From Candidatus Woesebacteria bacterium GW2011_GWA1_39_21 (GTDB taxonomy: Bacteria > Patescibacteriota > Microgenomatia > UBA8517): 34,865 nucleotides of DNA. Positions 1 to 11,549 of the stretch are shown in pieces. Where the stretch lies: NCBI GenBank assembly GCA_000993685.1, contig LBWP01000008.1, positions 1-34,865 on the forward strand, written 5' to 3'. The notes under the pieces were generated by a model. The model was not told where the DNA came from, did no database searches, and saw only the letters and a list, made by a program, of their open reading frames with translations. Position 1 is the stretch's first letter. Each line of letters opens with the position of its first letter. Made by a program: the position numbers and the translations under genes.

Positions 1-1271
1 GCCCTGCGCATCTGATAATTCGGAACGCCACGAATTGGAGAATTTACAATGTAAGTACCAACAAGTAAAACTATCCAAGCGGTGAAAATAATTTTCAGGC
101 TTTCAAAATGAAAATTATAAATTTTTTGATAAATTCCACCAATCAGAAGAAACACCGCCGGGAATAAAAATCCGAAATAATGATCGTAAATGTGTTGTTT
201 GTAAAGTCCCAAACCAAAAACTCCGAAAAAAAGCCATGCGGTCAAAACTACTAAACCTCTGCCAGAATAATCTTTCTTCTCTTCATCAAAAACTAGTTTT
301 CTAAATTTTCGCAAAACAAACAAAACAGTTAAAACAAATAGCACTCCTATAACAACTGTCGAGACGCCTCCGACAAACGGATCCGCTCCCGAAACAATTC
401 TGACTGAAAGATTATCGCGGACCAACGGAAAAAGGTTTGGTATCGACTTCCAAGGTTTTATCGAAACAGTTTCTTGCCTTTGTGTGAAAAAAATCTTAAT
501 AGCGTTAAAGTTCATCCAATCGTGGCGCAAATCAAAAACAAGAAGCGCTGACATTAAAAATGCAAAAATAGCTAGACCAATCCAGGTACTTTTCCAAAAA
601 CTTTTAATTGCCAAGGAAGAATTCCTTATCAAACTCCAATATTTAAGTGCCCAAAATAACAAAAGCGTTGGTGCTAACAATAAACCCAAGTAATGAGATT
701 GTAGTACGAAAGCGAATGAAATTCCCAAAACGGGAAACCATATATATTTTCCTTCGTTCCAAATCTTCCATATGCAGACTATCGTCAAAAGTGAAAAAAA
801 TGGCATGATATTTGGATTCCACGATGACCGCGAATAAATAATTACAATTGGTGAAAGTGCATACAAAAGCGAAGCGACAACGGCGGCCTGCTTTCCGAAC
901 CAAATTTTTGAAATATACCAAATCAAATAAACCGTAGCCAGACCAAATAACGCAACCATTACCGATGGTCCCACTGGTGAATAGTTTGCCAAAAATAAAA
1001 ACGGCGCAGAAAGATAGTAGTATAACGGTCCCAAATACATGTTACCAATCGAGGTTCCCGGACCGATCAAAATCAAATCAAAATTGACTAAAAGTCTTCG
1101 AACAACAATTGCGTCCCTTCCTTCATCACCGAGAAACGTCATAAAGCCGTCAATTTTATACAAACGCAGAAATGCACCGATAAGAAGTATCAAAGCGATT
1201 GTAAAAAACTCGCCTTTATTTTTTTTGATGGTGCGGGTTTTCAGTTTAAAAAAGTTTTGCAGATTTTCCAT
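1..1271 (-). CDS. PMT/ArnT-like membrane glycosyltransferase (partial, runs off window start)
   Basis: Manual minus-strand translation from ATG at 1271 (MENLQNFFKLKTRTIKKNKGEFFTIALILLIGAFLRLYKIDGFMTFLGDEGRDA...) stays open to position 1. Multi-TM, with GDEGRDA and YLGPLYYYLSAPFL motifs. Start overlaps the stop of the next gene (TAATG). Confidence 0.85.
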   Translation of the reverse strand, partial: MENLQNFFKLKTRTIKKNKGEFFTIALILLIGAFLRLYKIDGFMTFLGDEGRDAIVVRRLLVNFDLILIGPGTSIGNMYLGPLYYYLSAPFLFLANYSPVGPSVMVALFGLATVYLIWYISKIWFGKQAAVVASLLYALSPIVIIYSRSSWNPNIMPFFSLLTIVCIWKIWNEGKYIWFPVLGISFAFVLQSHYLGLLLAPTLLLFWALKYWSLIRNSSLAIKSFWKSTWIGLAIFAFLMSALLVFDLRHDWMNFNAIKIFFTQRQETVSIKPWKSIPNLFPLVRDNLSVRIVSGADPFVGGVSTVVIGVLFVLTVLFVLRKFRKLVFDEEKKDYSGRGLVVLTAWLFFGVFGLGLYKQHIYDHYFGFLFPAVFLLIGGIYQKIYNFHFESLKIIFTAWIVLLVGTYIVNSPIRGVPNYQMRR

Positions 1272-1984
1272 TATCTTAACTGGTACCAAAGTTTTAGAAG
1301 ATCCCTAACGCTTCTTACTATCACTTTCAAGTCCGCACCCGTTTGGTGCCCAAATTTCCTCGGAAGATGTGTCACTTTCACTTCCGCAAATTTATATCCC
1401 AACCTCTGTGCCTTGGTTAACATCTCGATTTGCGTTACTTTTTCTTCACCGATCAGCGGTTGAACATTTTTGTAGACGTCTTTTTTAATCAATTTAAATC
1501 CACACGAATAATCCGTAACTTTCAGACCAAGCAGGAGCCTAGGAAGTACTTTTGACCAGACAAACGTAAAAAGCTTTCGCACCGTTGAGTCGGCTCTACT
1601 TCTTCTTATCCCCAACACAAGGTCGGCACCAGTCTGCTCATGTTTTTCAATAAAACTTTTTATCTCATCATATTTAAACTGGCCGTCTGAATCCGCAAAC
1701 GCAACCCACTTGTATTTTGCCGATTCAAAACCTGTTTTTAAAGCACCACCATAACCACGGTTTGGTCGGTTGTGGACCACCTTTACTTTTGCCCCCCATT
1801 TACGATGAAGCCGGTCTGCAATCTCGCCAGTTTTATCACTCGATCCATCATTGACAATAATCACTTCCCACTTCTTGGCAACTTTTTCCAATGCACGTTT
1901 GACATCCATCGCGCTTTTTTCAACATTTTTTTCCTCGTTATAGGAGGGAAGAAAAAACGATAATTCATCAATTATTTTGCCCAT
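1271..1984 (-). CDS. GT2 family glycosyltransferase (dolichyl-phosphate mannosyltransferase-like)
   Basis: ORF with SFFLPSYNEEKNVEKS, VIIVNDGSSDKTGEIA, ADSDGQFKYDEI. Confidence 0.9.
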   Translation of the reverse strand: MGKIIDELSFFLPSYNEEKNVEKSAMDVKRALEKVAKKWEVIIVNDGSSDKTGEIADRLHRKWGAKVKVVHNRPNRGYGGALKTGFESAKYKWVAFADSDGQFKYDEIKSFIEKHEQTGADLVLGIRRSRADSTVRKLFTFVWSKVLPRLLLGLKVTDYSCGFKLIKKDVYKNVQPLIGEEKVTQIEMLTKAQRLGYKFAEVKVTHLPRKFGHQTGADLKVIVRSVRDLLKLWYQLR

Positions 1985-2036
1985 ACAGCAATTTATCTTA
2001 CTTTATTTTGAAGGCTAATACAAAATATTTCTAGGT

Positions 2037-2492
2037 TCAACCCTTTTCTCCCAAAATATACTGAAGGTAATTAAGGAAGACGTCGTTGGTGGTAACCATC
2101 CCAACAAGTTTTTTATTTTCAACTACAGGCAACCTTCTCACATGATGCATCAAAAGTTTCGAGCAAGCTGTCAAAACGTGTTCGTCGGGACCAATTGAAA
2201 CAACATCTCTGCTCATGATGTTTTTTGCCTTAAGATTTCGTATTACGTCAAGATCTTCTTCGCGGTTAGTTTTCGAAAAATAGTAATCAACATTGTTATA
2301 AAATTCTTCTTCTGACAGAAAAAGTTTAAAAAGGACATCTTTTTCGGAAACAATTCCTAAAAGCTTTCCACTTTTTCCAACAACCGGTGCTCCGCTAATT
2401 TTATACTTTCTAAAAATCTTTAAGATTTGCGATGTGGTGCACTCGGGAGATATGCAAGTGACTTTTTTAGACATTATTTCACGAACTAACAT
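2037..2492 (-). CDS. Tandem CBS-domain protein
   Basis: Two CBS-like repeats (IMSKKVTCISPECTTSQILKIFRKYKISGAPVV..., IMSRDVVSIGPDEHVLTACSKLLMHHVRRLPVV). Confidence 0.9.
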   Translation of the reverse strand: MLVREIMSKKVTCISPECTTSQILKIFRKYKISGAPVVGKSGKLLGIVSEKDVLFKLFLSEEEFYNNVDYYFSKTNREEDLDVIRNLKAKNIMSRDVVSIGPDEHVLTACSKLLMHHVRRLPVVENKKLVGMVTTNDVFLNYLQYILGEKG

Positions 2493-2530
2493 AAACCATT
2501 ATACACCCCAAAAAAAAGTGGCTGGCCAAA

Positions 2531-5225
<2,695 letters not shown>

Positions 5226-5228
5226 ATC

Positions 5229-6761
5229 TTAATACTTGCTTTGAAAATCCTTAGCAATCTTTGTTAGTTTTTTTTCAATTTCATCAGTCATCCCCTCTTT
5301 TGAATAAACATTTTCTGTAAATTTCGGGTATTGGATAGCTATGGATTGTGCAAATTCTTTGCTTTTTTGCAAACAAACATCAATATCAACACTATCCAAA
5401 TAACCATGCACTACAAACCATATCTCCAAAACCTGCCTATCAATTGAAACCGTATTAAACTGGGATTGTTTTAAAACTTCTAATATTCGCTGGCCCCGAT
5501 CTATCCTTGCCTTACTGGTTGCGTCAAGATCAGTTCCAAATTGCGCAAAAGCAGAAAGTTCATTATATTGAGCAATTTCGAGCCTTAGTTGTCCAGCTAC
5601 TTGCTTTACCATCTTAAGTTGCGCAGCACCACCAACACGCGATACCGAAAGACCAACATTTATCGCAGGTCTTATTCCCTGATAGAAAAGGTCAGATTCC
5701 AAATAAATTTGCCCGTCTGTAATTGAAATAACGTTGGTTGGAATGTAAGCGGAAATATCTTGGGCTTGTGTTTCGATAATGGGAAGAGCTGTAATTGAGC
5801 CACCGCCGTTTTCCCGATTCATTTTTCCAGCTCGCTCTAGTAGTCTTGAATGCAAATAAAAAATATCACCTGGATATGCCTCCCTCCCTGCAGGACGCCT
5901 TAAAAGAAGTGAAATTTGCCGATATGCCCACGCATGCTTAGTCAAATCATCATAAATAATTAGTACGTCAAGTCCTTTTTGCATAAAATATTCAGCGATC
6001 GCACAACCGGCATAGGGAGCTATATATTGCAAAGAGACAGGATCGGCTGATCCCGCAGAGACGACTATTGAATCTTTTAGCGCGTTTTGTTCTTCAAGTT
6101 TTTCAACAACCTGGGCTACTTTTGCCTGTTTTTGACCGATTGCAACATAAATAGATACCACCTTTTTACTTCCTTTTCTTTTGTTTTCCTTTGCTTGATT
6201 AATGATTGCATCTACAGCAATTGCTGTTTTACCGGTATTTCTATCGCCGATGATCAGTTCCCTTTGACCTCTCCCAATTGGAATCATTGTGTCGATTGCC
6301 GTAATCCCTGTTTGCAGGGGAGTATTTATTACATCACGCTCAACAATCCCTGATGCAATTTTCTCAATTAGCATTACTTTCGTATCGCTACTTTCTTTAA
6401 TTAATTCGCCACCGTCAATCGCTTCAACAAGAGGATTCACGACCCTTCCCAAAACAGATTCAGAAACTTTTATTGATAATATTTTTCCAGTCGATCTGAC
6501 TTGATCCTTTTCTTTAAGAATGGTGTGATCACCAAGAATGATAACTCCCACCGAGTCCTTTTTAAGATTAAGAACCAAACCTTTAATGTCGTTTGGAAAA
6601 ATAAGAACCTCTCCCATCATACAGTCGGAAAGACCACCCACCATCGCAACACCGTCTTCAATACTCTCTATATAACCAATGTTATATACGTACCCCTGTG
6701 GGGAAAATTTTTCTATCTCCTCGTGAATCTCCTGAAATATTTTTTCTTCTAAGGTCGTCAT
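5229..6761 (-). CDS. atpA: F1 ATP synthase alpha subunit
   Basis: GDRNTGKTAIA P-loop, DDLTKHAWAYRQISLLLRRPAGREAYPGDIFYLHSRLLERA. Confidence 0.98.
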   Translation of the reverse strand: MTTLEEKIFQEIHEEIEKFSPQGYVYNIGYIESIEDGVAMVGGLSDCMMGEVLIFPNDIKGLVLNLKKDSVGVIILGDHTILKEKDQVRSTGKILSIKVSESVLGRVVNPLVEAIDGGELIKESSDTKVMLIEKIASGIVERDVINTPLQTGITAIDTMIPIGRGQRELIIGDRNTGKTAIAVDAIINQAKENKRKGSKKVVSIYVAIGQKQAKVAQVVEKLEEQNALKDSIVVSAGSADPVSLQYIAPYAGCAIAEYFMQKGLDVLIIYDDLTKHAWAYRQISLLLRRPAGREAYPGDIFYLHSRLLERAGKMNRENGGGSITALPIIETQAQDISAYIPTNVISITDGQIYLESDLFYQGIRPAINVGLSVSRVGGAAQLKMVKQVAGQLRLEIAQYNELSAFAQFGTDLDATSKARIDRGQRILEVLKQSQFNTVSIDRQVLEIWFVVHGYLDSVDIDVCLQKSKEFAQSIAIQYPKFTENVYSKEGMTDEIEKKLTKIAKDFQSKY

Positions 6762-6762
6762 T

Positions 6763-7107
6763 TTAGTTTCGCTTTTCCATTAGTTTGTTGATTTGACCCA
6801 ACAAACTCAAATCCCAAAAGTTATCCCTGTATTTAATCTGAAGACCGTCCAAAATTAATTTGTTAACTTCAAAAGAAACAGTAATTTTGTCTCTTTTTAC
6901 CAAATTTAAGACTAATTTTTCTGCCTTCCTTCTTTGTTGCAAAGACAATGTTGTTGGTGAAAATACAACCACCTTGTCTTTTTCGCCAACAAGTTTGTTT
7001 ATTACCTTCGAAACATCTGTTAGAAGACCCTCATCTCCACATTTTTTGAGATACGATACAAGTCCTTTAACAATAACAGAGGCTTTTTTCTCATTACTTG
7101 TCATCAT
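6763..7107 (-). CDS. atpH: F1 ATP synthase delta subunit (short, divergent)
   Basis: Position between atpF and atpA; C-term VSFEVNKLILDGLQIKYRDNFWDLSLLGQINKL resembles the delta C-terminus. Confidence 0.8.
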   Translation of the reverse strand: MMTSNEKKASVIVKGLVSYLKKCGDEGLLTDVSKVINKLVGEKDKVVVFSPTTLSLQQRRKAEKLVLNLVKRDKITVSFEVNKLILDGLQIKYRDNFWDLSLLGQINKLMEKRN

Positions 7108-7580
7108 TTTAATAATTGGTCGAGCATTGGAAATTTTTGTTTCCCGTTTGAAGATTTATTTAGTTTTTCCAGTAACTCTTCCACCACCTGCTTCTTAAAT
7201 TTATCTTTAAGATTTGCTTCAGCCTCCAGCTGGGTGGCTTTAACTCTTGATGCGGACTTTTGAGATTCTTGCGTAGCCACAAGCCGGGCCTCTTCTATTA
7301 TCTTTGCTTTTTCCTCTTCGGCATTATTGAGAAGTTCTTGTGAGATCTTATCAGCTTTTTGTTCGGCCTTTTTTATAACCGCTCTTTCTTCATTCTCGAT
7401 ATTAGAAAGTTTTTCTTCGACTAACGCATTTTTTTCCAAAGTCTCTTTTACTTTTTTCTTTCTCTCATCTAATAATTTCAATATTGGTTTGTAAACGAGT
7501 TTTGCCAAGACAAATAAAACCATTCCAAAATTTATTATTTGGAATAGCAGCAATCTAACATCTAACCCTAGTGCTTCCAT
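7104..7580 (-). CDS. atpF: Fo ATP synthase b subunit
   Basis: One N-terminal TM helix then a long charged coiled coil (KPILKLLDERKKKVKETLEKN...). Confidence 0.92.
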   Translation of the reverse strand: MEALGLDVRLLLFQIINFGMVLFVLAKLVYKPILKLLDERKKKVKETLEKNALVEEKLSNIENEERAVIKKAEQKADKISQELLNNAEEEKAKIIEEARLVATQESQKSASRVKATQLEAEANLKDKFKKQVVEELLEKLNKSSNGKQKFPMLDQLLK

Positions 7581-7587
7581 AACTTAT

Positions 7588-7815
7588 TTATACAAACTTA
7601 ATAATAAGTGCGATTACCAACGCATAAATTGCAATAGCTTCGGCAAAGGCAATAGCTAACACCATATTTGTTTGTATTTTACCAGTTGCCTCGGGATTTC
7701 TCCCAATTGCCTCCAAGCCTTTACTCGCCAAAATTCCAATACTCAAGGCTGGCCCAATTGTTCCAATTCCCATAACTATCGCTGTAGCAAGTAGCTTTGT
7801 ACTTTCAGTGTCCAC
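7588..7815 (-). CDS. atpE: Fo ATP synthase c subunit
   Basis: Two TM helices, GRNPEATGKI loop, FAEAIAIYALVIAL. A GTG start at 7815 is preferred over the listed 7851 because AGGAGGTGG lies just upstream. Confidence 0.93.
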   Translation of the reverse strand: MDTESTKLLATAIVMGIGTIGPALSIGILASKGLEAIGRNPEATGKIQTNMVLAIAFAEAIAIYALVIALIIKFV

Positions 7816-8566
7816 GATCTGGCTCCACCTCCTCTCCATGAGAAACTGCAATATTTATAAAAACCAATGTTAGCATAGCAAAAACAAGCGCCTGGATAAA
7901 TCCCACAAAAATCTCCAACCCGAAAAATGGAAGTGGAACAACAACAGGAACCAGGGAAATCACAACCGCCAAGAGTACCTCACCAGCAAAAACATTTCCG
8001 AATAACCTGAATGAAAAAGAGATTATCTTAGCAAATTCTGAAATTATTTCGAGTATCCCCGTAAAAAACGCAACTGGAGATGAAAAATTAATAAATCTCT
8101 TTAAATAACCTAACTTATGATGAGAAAAACCAAAAAATTGAATCGCAAAAAAAGAAACCAGCGCCAGTGCCAAAGTGGTATTAAGGTCGGCAGATGCTCC
8201 ACGAAACAGTGGCACCAAGACTTCATGGCCATCTTTTATCTCTTTAATTCCGATTGATCCAAACCCAGGCAAAAGTCCAATCCAGTTACAAAGCAACACG
8301 TATAAAAATATTGAAATAACAAGCGGCAAAAAATCCCTTGTTTTGGGACCGCCAATCGATTCTGCCAGATCTGAAAAAGTTTCAACAATAATCTCAATAA
8401 CATTCTGCGTTTTTTGAGGAATCTTTTTAAAAGTTTTCGAAAAAATCGCTGCGAAAATTATTAAAAATATACTAACCGTTAAGGATACAAGGAGAGAATT
8501 TGTGACAGGAAACGATCCTATATGAAAAACCGTCTCGGCAGCGAGTGAAATATGTAGTTTATCCAT
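7805..8566 (-). CDS. atpB: Fo ATP synthase a subunit
   Basis: Multi-TM; ISFSFRLFGNVFAGEVLL and FGLEIFVGFIQALVFAMLTLVFI motifs. Confidence 0.96.
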   Translation of the reverse strand: MDKLHISLAAETVFHIGSFPVTNSLLVSLTVSIFLIIFAAIFSKTFKKIPQKTQNVIEIIVETFSDLAESIGGPKTRDFLPLVISIFLYVLLCNWIGLLPGFGSIGIKEIKDGHEVLVPLFRGASADLNTTLALALVSFFAIQFFGFSHHKLGYLKRFINFSSPVAFFTGILEIISEFAKIISFSFRLFGNVFAGEVLLAVVISLVPVVVPLPFFGLEIFVGFIQALVFAMLTLVFINIAVSHGEEVEPDRGH

Positions 8567-8654
8567 ATTGACGACAGAAAAAATACCGTCTGAACCCGGT
8601 ATTAAATGTATTGTAATAAATATCTGGCTTAAAATACAAGGTGCTTATGAATTT

Positions 8655-8758
8655 ATTCAAACTTAGCGAAAACCGTGGACTTTTGGTCCGCGGATAAAGC
8701 GAAGCTGTGAACAAGCTCTTCGCAGAAAACCAAGGGTTCTTAACCCTCGGTTGTTTAT
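8655..8758 (+). repeat. REP-like triple-hairpin element, diverged copy 3 (opposite orientation to the other two)
   Basis: CCGTGGACTTTTGGTCCGCGG / GCGAAG..CTTCGC / CCAAGGGTTCTTAACCCTCGG. Layout and flanks (GCGAAAACC..., ...GGTTGTTTAT) match the reverse complement of the elements at 15333 and 18703. Confidence 0.7.
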
Positions 8759-8773
8759 AACAGCGTTCAAGAA

Positions 8774-8860
8774 AACCCCACCCTTCAGGGTGGAGATGAA
8801 TTGAACTCTGATATGTCATCCTCCTTGGGGAAACCCCGCCTTTTAAGGCGGGGAGGATGT
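8774..8860. repeat. IS200/IS605-end-like palindromes (relic or MITE-like)
   Basis: CCACCCTTCAGGGTGG and CCCCGCCTTTTAAGGCGGGG with an outer CATCCTCC...GGAGGATG stem. No transposase ORF in the window. Confidence 0.5.
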
Positions 8861-8889
8861 CATTAAAGTTTACAAATTATTCGACCAAA

Positions 8890-9732
8890 TTAATGATGAA
8901 AGGCTTTTTTCCAATTACCCTTTTCTATCTCCTGTTTAGCAATCTCCACCGACTCATTAACGACATCTGCATTGACCCTGCTACTTTCCGAATCCAATCT
9001 GTTACCGTTAAAAACTTTAAAAACACTCACATCTCCTATCTTATGAGCTATCTTATGAGCTATCGCATAACCTAATTTGAGTTGAAAAACTAAAATATCA
9101 ACAGCGTCACGACGAGCTAATCCTTCGTCCAAGGCATCTTTGACCCAATCGGCAGAAATGTCAAAAGCAGCATGTCCACCCTCGACTGTCGTTTTCTCAG
9201 ATCTGGTTATTCCGCCTCCCGTAGTTAAAATGAAGAAGTCTGCTGTATGCGGCCCACCTTTCCGTGTAAACCAAATTTCCAAATTTTTATCGCCCAGATT
9301 CTTAGGTTCGGATGAAATTTCCAAATGCCCGGCATATTCAATCCCGTTTTCATGCGCGTTTTGTTTTGTAGCCACAATTAAGTCAGATTCCTTAATTCCC
9401 TGTGCTTCCCCAGCTCCACAAGCTGGGTGGCTTGTGGTGTAGGCTGCTACACCGTTCTTTTTTGCAAACCGCTTCATCCAGCTATCCACATACGGACTAA
9501 CTTTTTTCATTAATTTCCTGTATTGGATCGGGTACAGCTCTTCATTCCCTCCAGATTCGTTTGTCACACCCGAACCTGCCAGACCGATTTTAATAACCCC
9601 GCTTCCAACTTTCACATCTTCATCCATACAGCCTTCCATGACTGCTGTAATTTGAACCGCTTCTTTTTTTTCAATTCCAGCTTCCATATTCGTGAGATTG
9701 GTTTTATCTATTTCCTTGTCAGTATTATACAA
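8890..9732 (-). CDS. Conserved-looking hypothetical protein with a HPACGAGEAQG motif
   Basis: Long ORF with good composition; the H..CGA motif is reminiscent of beta-carbonic-anhydrase-like metal sites, but this is not a secure family call. Confidence 0.65.
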   Translation of the reverse strand: MYNTDKEIDKTNLTNMEAGIEKKEAVQITAVMEGCMDEDVKVGSGVIKIGLAGSGVTNESGGNEELYPIQYRKLMKKVSPYVDSWMKRFAKKNGVAAYTTSHPACGAGEAQGIKESDLIVATKQNAHENGIEYAGHLEISSEPKNLGDKNLEIWFTRKGGPHTADFFILTTGGGITRSEKTTVEGGHAAFDISADWVKDALDEGLARRDAVDILVFQLKLGYAIAHKIAHKIGDVSVFKVFNGNRLDSESSRVNADVVNESVEIAKQEIEKGNWKKAFHH

Positions 9733-9753
9733 AAAGGTATATCATTTCATCAA

Positions 9754-10896
9754 ATGGGTAAATTTAAGAACATATTTCTTATCGGCCTAATTTCCTCAAT
9801 CCCGACACTTCTTCTTTGGTTGCCGTTTTTTTTAAGACTTAGCAGTTTTTGGACTATTTCCCTACCAAAGGATGGCATGGCAACAATTGTTGCCAACTAT
9901 GACGGACCGCTTTATATTGTGGTTGCAAAAAGTTTTTATGATCCAGATACCATTGACAACTTCAACTTCAATCTTCCTGTCAAATATTTTGCGGCGCATT
10001 TCCCACTCTACCCGTTTTTAATAAGACTTTTTTCTTTCATTGGCTATCCCTACGCAATGCTTCTTGTTACAGTTGTGTCTTCAGTAGTCGCAGTCTTTGC
10101 TTTTTCAAAATTCATTTCAGACTTTGTCGATAAAAAAGAGGTTGTGTGGTTGACACTGATTTTTTCAATTTTCCCTGCACGCTGGTTGATTGTCCGCTCC
10201 GTTGGTTCACCAGAATCTCTCTTTTTGGCACTGATAATCCTTTCAGTTTACTTTTTCAAAAAAGACAAGATTTTGATTTCCGGTCTTTTCGGAGGGCTCG
10301 CAGCACTGACGAAATCTCCCGGAATACTTCTTTTTCCAGCACTCGTGGGGGCTTATTTTATTCCACTTGTCAGGGCAACTCTTAGCATCAAAGGAAACAG
10401 TCAACCCAAAAATTACGGAAAAATTTTTTATCTTTTTTTAATTCCACTTGCGACCCTTCTTGTGTTTTACCTTTATAAAATTAGGCTTGGAGATTTTCTG
10501 GCATACTTCCATTCGGGAGATAACATTCACCTGTTTTTCCCTCCTTTTCAAATTTTCAATTCACATCTCCCGTGGGTCGGGACTTTTTGGCTGGAAGAAG
10601 TTATTTTTGTATATTTAATTGGCGCAGTAGGAGTTTTCAAACTTGTTAAAAAGGATCCAATCTCAGCTTGGTTTGTCGCAATCTTATTCCTCTCCACACT
10701 TTTTATCGCACACCGCGACATTGTCCGTTATTCACTACCAATCATACCGTTTTTGTTAGCCGCATATTCACAATATCTAACCAGAAAAGAGTTCAAGTTC
10801 GCATTTGCACTGATTATTATCCCCATTTATCTGTTTAGTTTGACTTTCATTTCTAGTAACATCATGCCAATCTCGGATTGGGGTCCGCTTCTGTAA
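9754..10896 (+). CDS. Membrane mannosyltransferase-like protein (PIG-V/GT39-like)
   Basis: Multi-TM ORF; ATG at 9754 preferred over the listed 9523, which overlaps the opposite-strand gene. FPARWLIVRSVGSPESLFLALIILSVYFFKK... GLAALTKSPGILLFP. Confidence 0.75.
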   Translation: MGKFKNIFLIGLISSIPTLLLWLPFFLRLSSFWTISLPKDGMATIVANYDGPLYIVVAKSFYDPDTIDNFNFNLPVKYFAAHFPLYPFLIRLFSFIGYPYAMLLVTVVSSVVAVFAFSKFISDFVDKKEVVWLTLIFSIFPARWLIVRSVGSPESLFLALIILSVYFFKKDKILISGLFGGLAALTKSPGILLFPALVGAYFIPLVRATLSIKGNSQPKNYGKIFYLFLIPLATLLVFYLYKIRLGDFLAYFHSGDNIHLFFPPFQIFNSHLPWVGTFWLEEVIFVYLIGAVGVFKLVKKDPISAWFVAILFLSTLFIAHRDIVRYSLPIIPFLLAAYSQYLTRKEFKFAFALIIIPIYLFSLTFISSNIMPISDWGPLL

Positions 10897-10922
10897 AGGG
10901 TATTTCAAGACATCTCGCAAAA

Positions 10923-10945
10923 TTCCAGCGACTTGACAGTCGTGG
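10923..10945 (+). terminator. Hairpin after the membrane glycosyltransferase
   Basis: ATTCCAGCGACTTGACAGTCGTGGTTAAATT; CCA(G)CGACT/AGTCGTGG stem. Confidence 0.4.
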
Positions 10946-10956
10946 TTAAATTAAAT

Positions 10957-11256
10957 ATGACAAGTGAGTTCACTCTATCTACACCTTCATCTCCGGCATA
11001 CTCCGGACCAACCTACGAACATAAGGCCGCGGAAGTAAAACAACAATTATCGGAAAGAAAAATCATCGGAAAAACTGCCGAAGAAATATTTAATACGTTA
11101 CTAGAAAGATCTCAATCAAACCCTGAAGAAGCAGGTGTTTTTCTGGAGGCAATTTTATATGATCAACAATTGGGAGAAATAGCATTCAAAAAAGGAGTTG
11201 TTATATCCAACTACAACCACAGTCAAGGCACAGGAAAGCCTAAACTTATCCCATAA
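10957..11256 (+). CDS. Hypothetical protein
   Basis: In-frame ATG at 10957 within ORF 10933-11256. Confidence 0.5.
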   Translation: MTSEFTLSTPSSPAYSGPTYEHKAAEVKQQLSERKIIGKTAEEIFNTLLERSQSNPEEAGVFLEAILYDQQLGEIAFKKGVVISNYNHSQGTGKPKLIP

Positions 11257-11304
11257 GCTTTTGATAGTTTTTGATAAATCTCCAAGTCTAAAATTAGTTC
11301 TATC

Positions 11305-11520
11305 ATGGAAATTCCGAGACATTGGAGACTGAAACTGGAGAGGTACCGATTAATCGGCAGACAGTGCCCTCATTGTCAGGCAAAAATTTTTCCACGACGG
11401 GGTGTTTGTACAGATTGCGGAGGTGAAACAACAATTAATGAGCATCTTTCCGAAAAAGGTCAGATCTATTCGTTTACCGTAATGCATGAAGCTTCTGCAG
11501 TCACACCAACTTCCCAATAA
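11305..11520 (+). CDS. Zn-ribbon / DUF35 (OB-fold)-like protein, apparently truncated
   Basis: RHWRLKLERYRLIGRQCPHCQAKIFPRRGVCTDCG...GQIYSFTVMHEA, the DUF35 N-terminal rubredoxin-like ribbon; ends before a full OB-fold. Confidence 0.65.
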   Translation: MEIPRHWRLKLERYRLIGRQCPHCQAKIFPRRGVCTDCGGETTINEHLSEKGQIYSFTVMHEASAVTPTSQ

Positions 11521-11549
11521 TTTGTCAGTTACCTCTAAATTCAATAATC

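Noticed and set aside
7588-7815. Na+-specific ATP synthase c subunit
   Set aside because: The Na+-binding signature (Gln in helix 1, ES/ET in helix 2) is absent; the sequence reads FAEAIAIY, more consistent with H+ coupling.
8559-8819. 86-aa minus ORF upstream of atpB
   Set aside because: It overlaps the REP and IS-end palindromes, has repeat-derived low-quality composition, and overlaps the atpB start.
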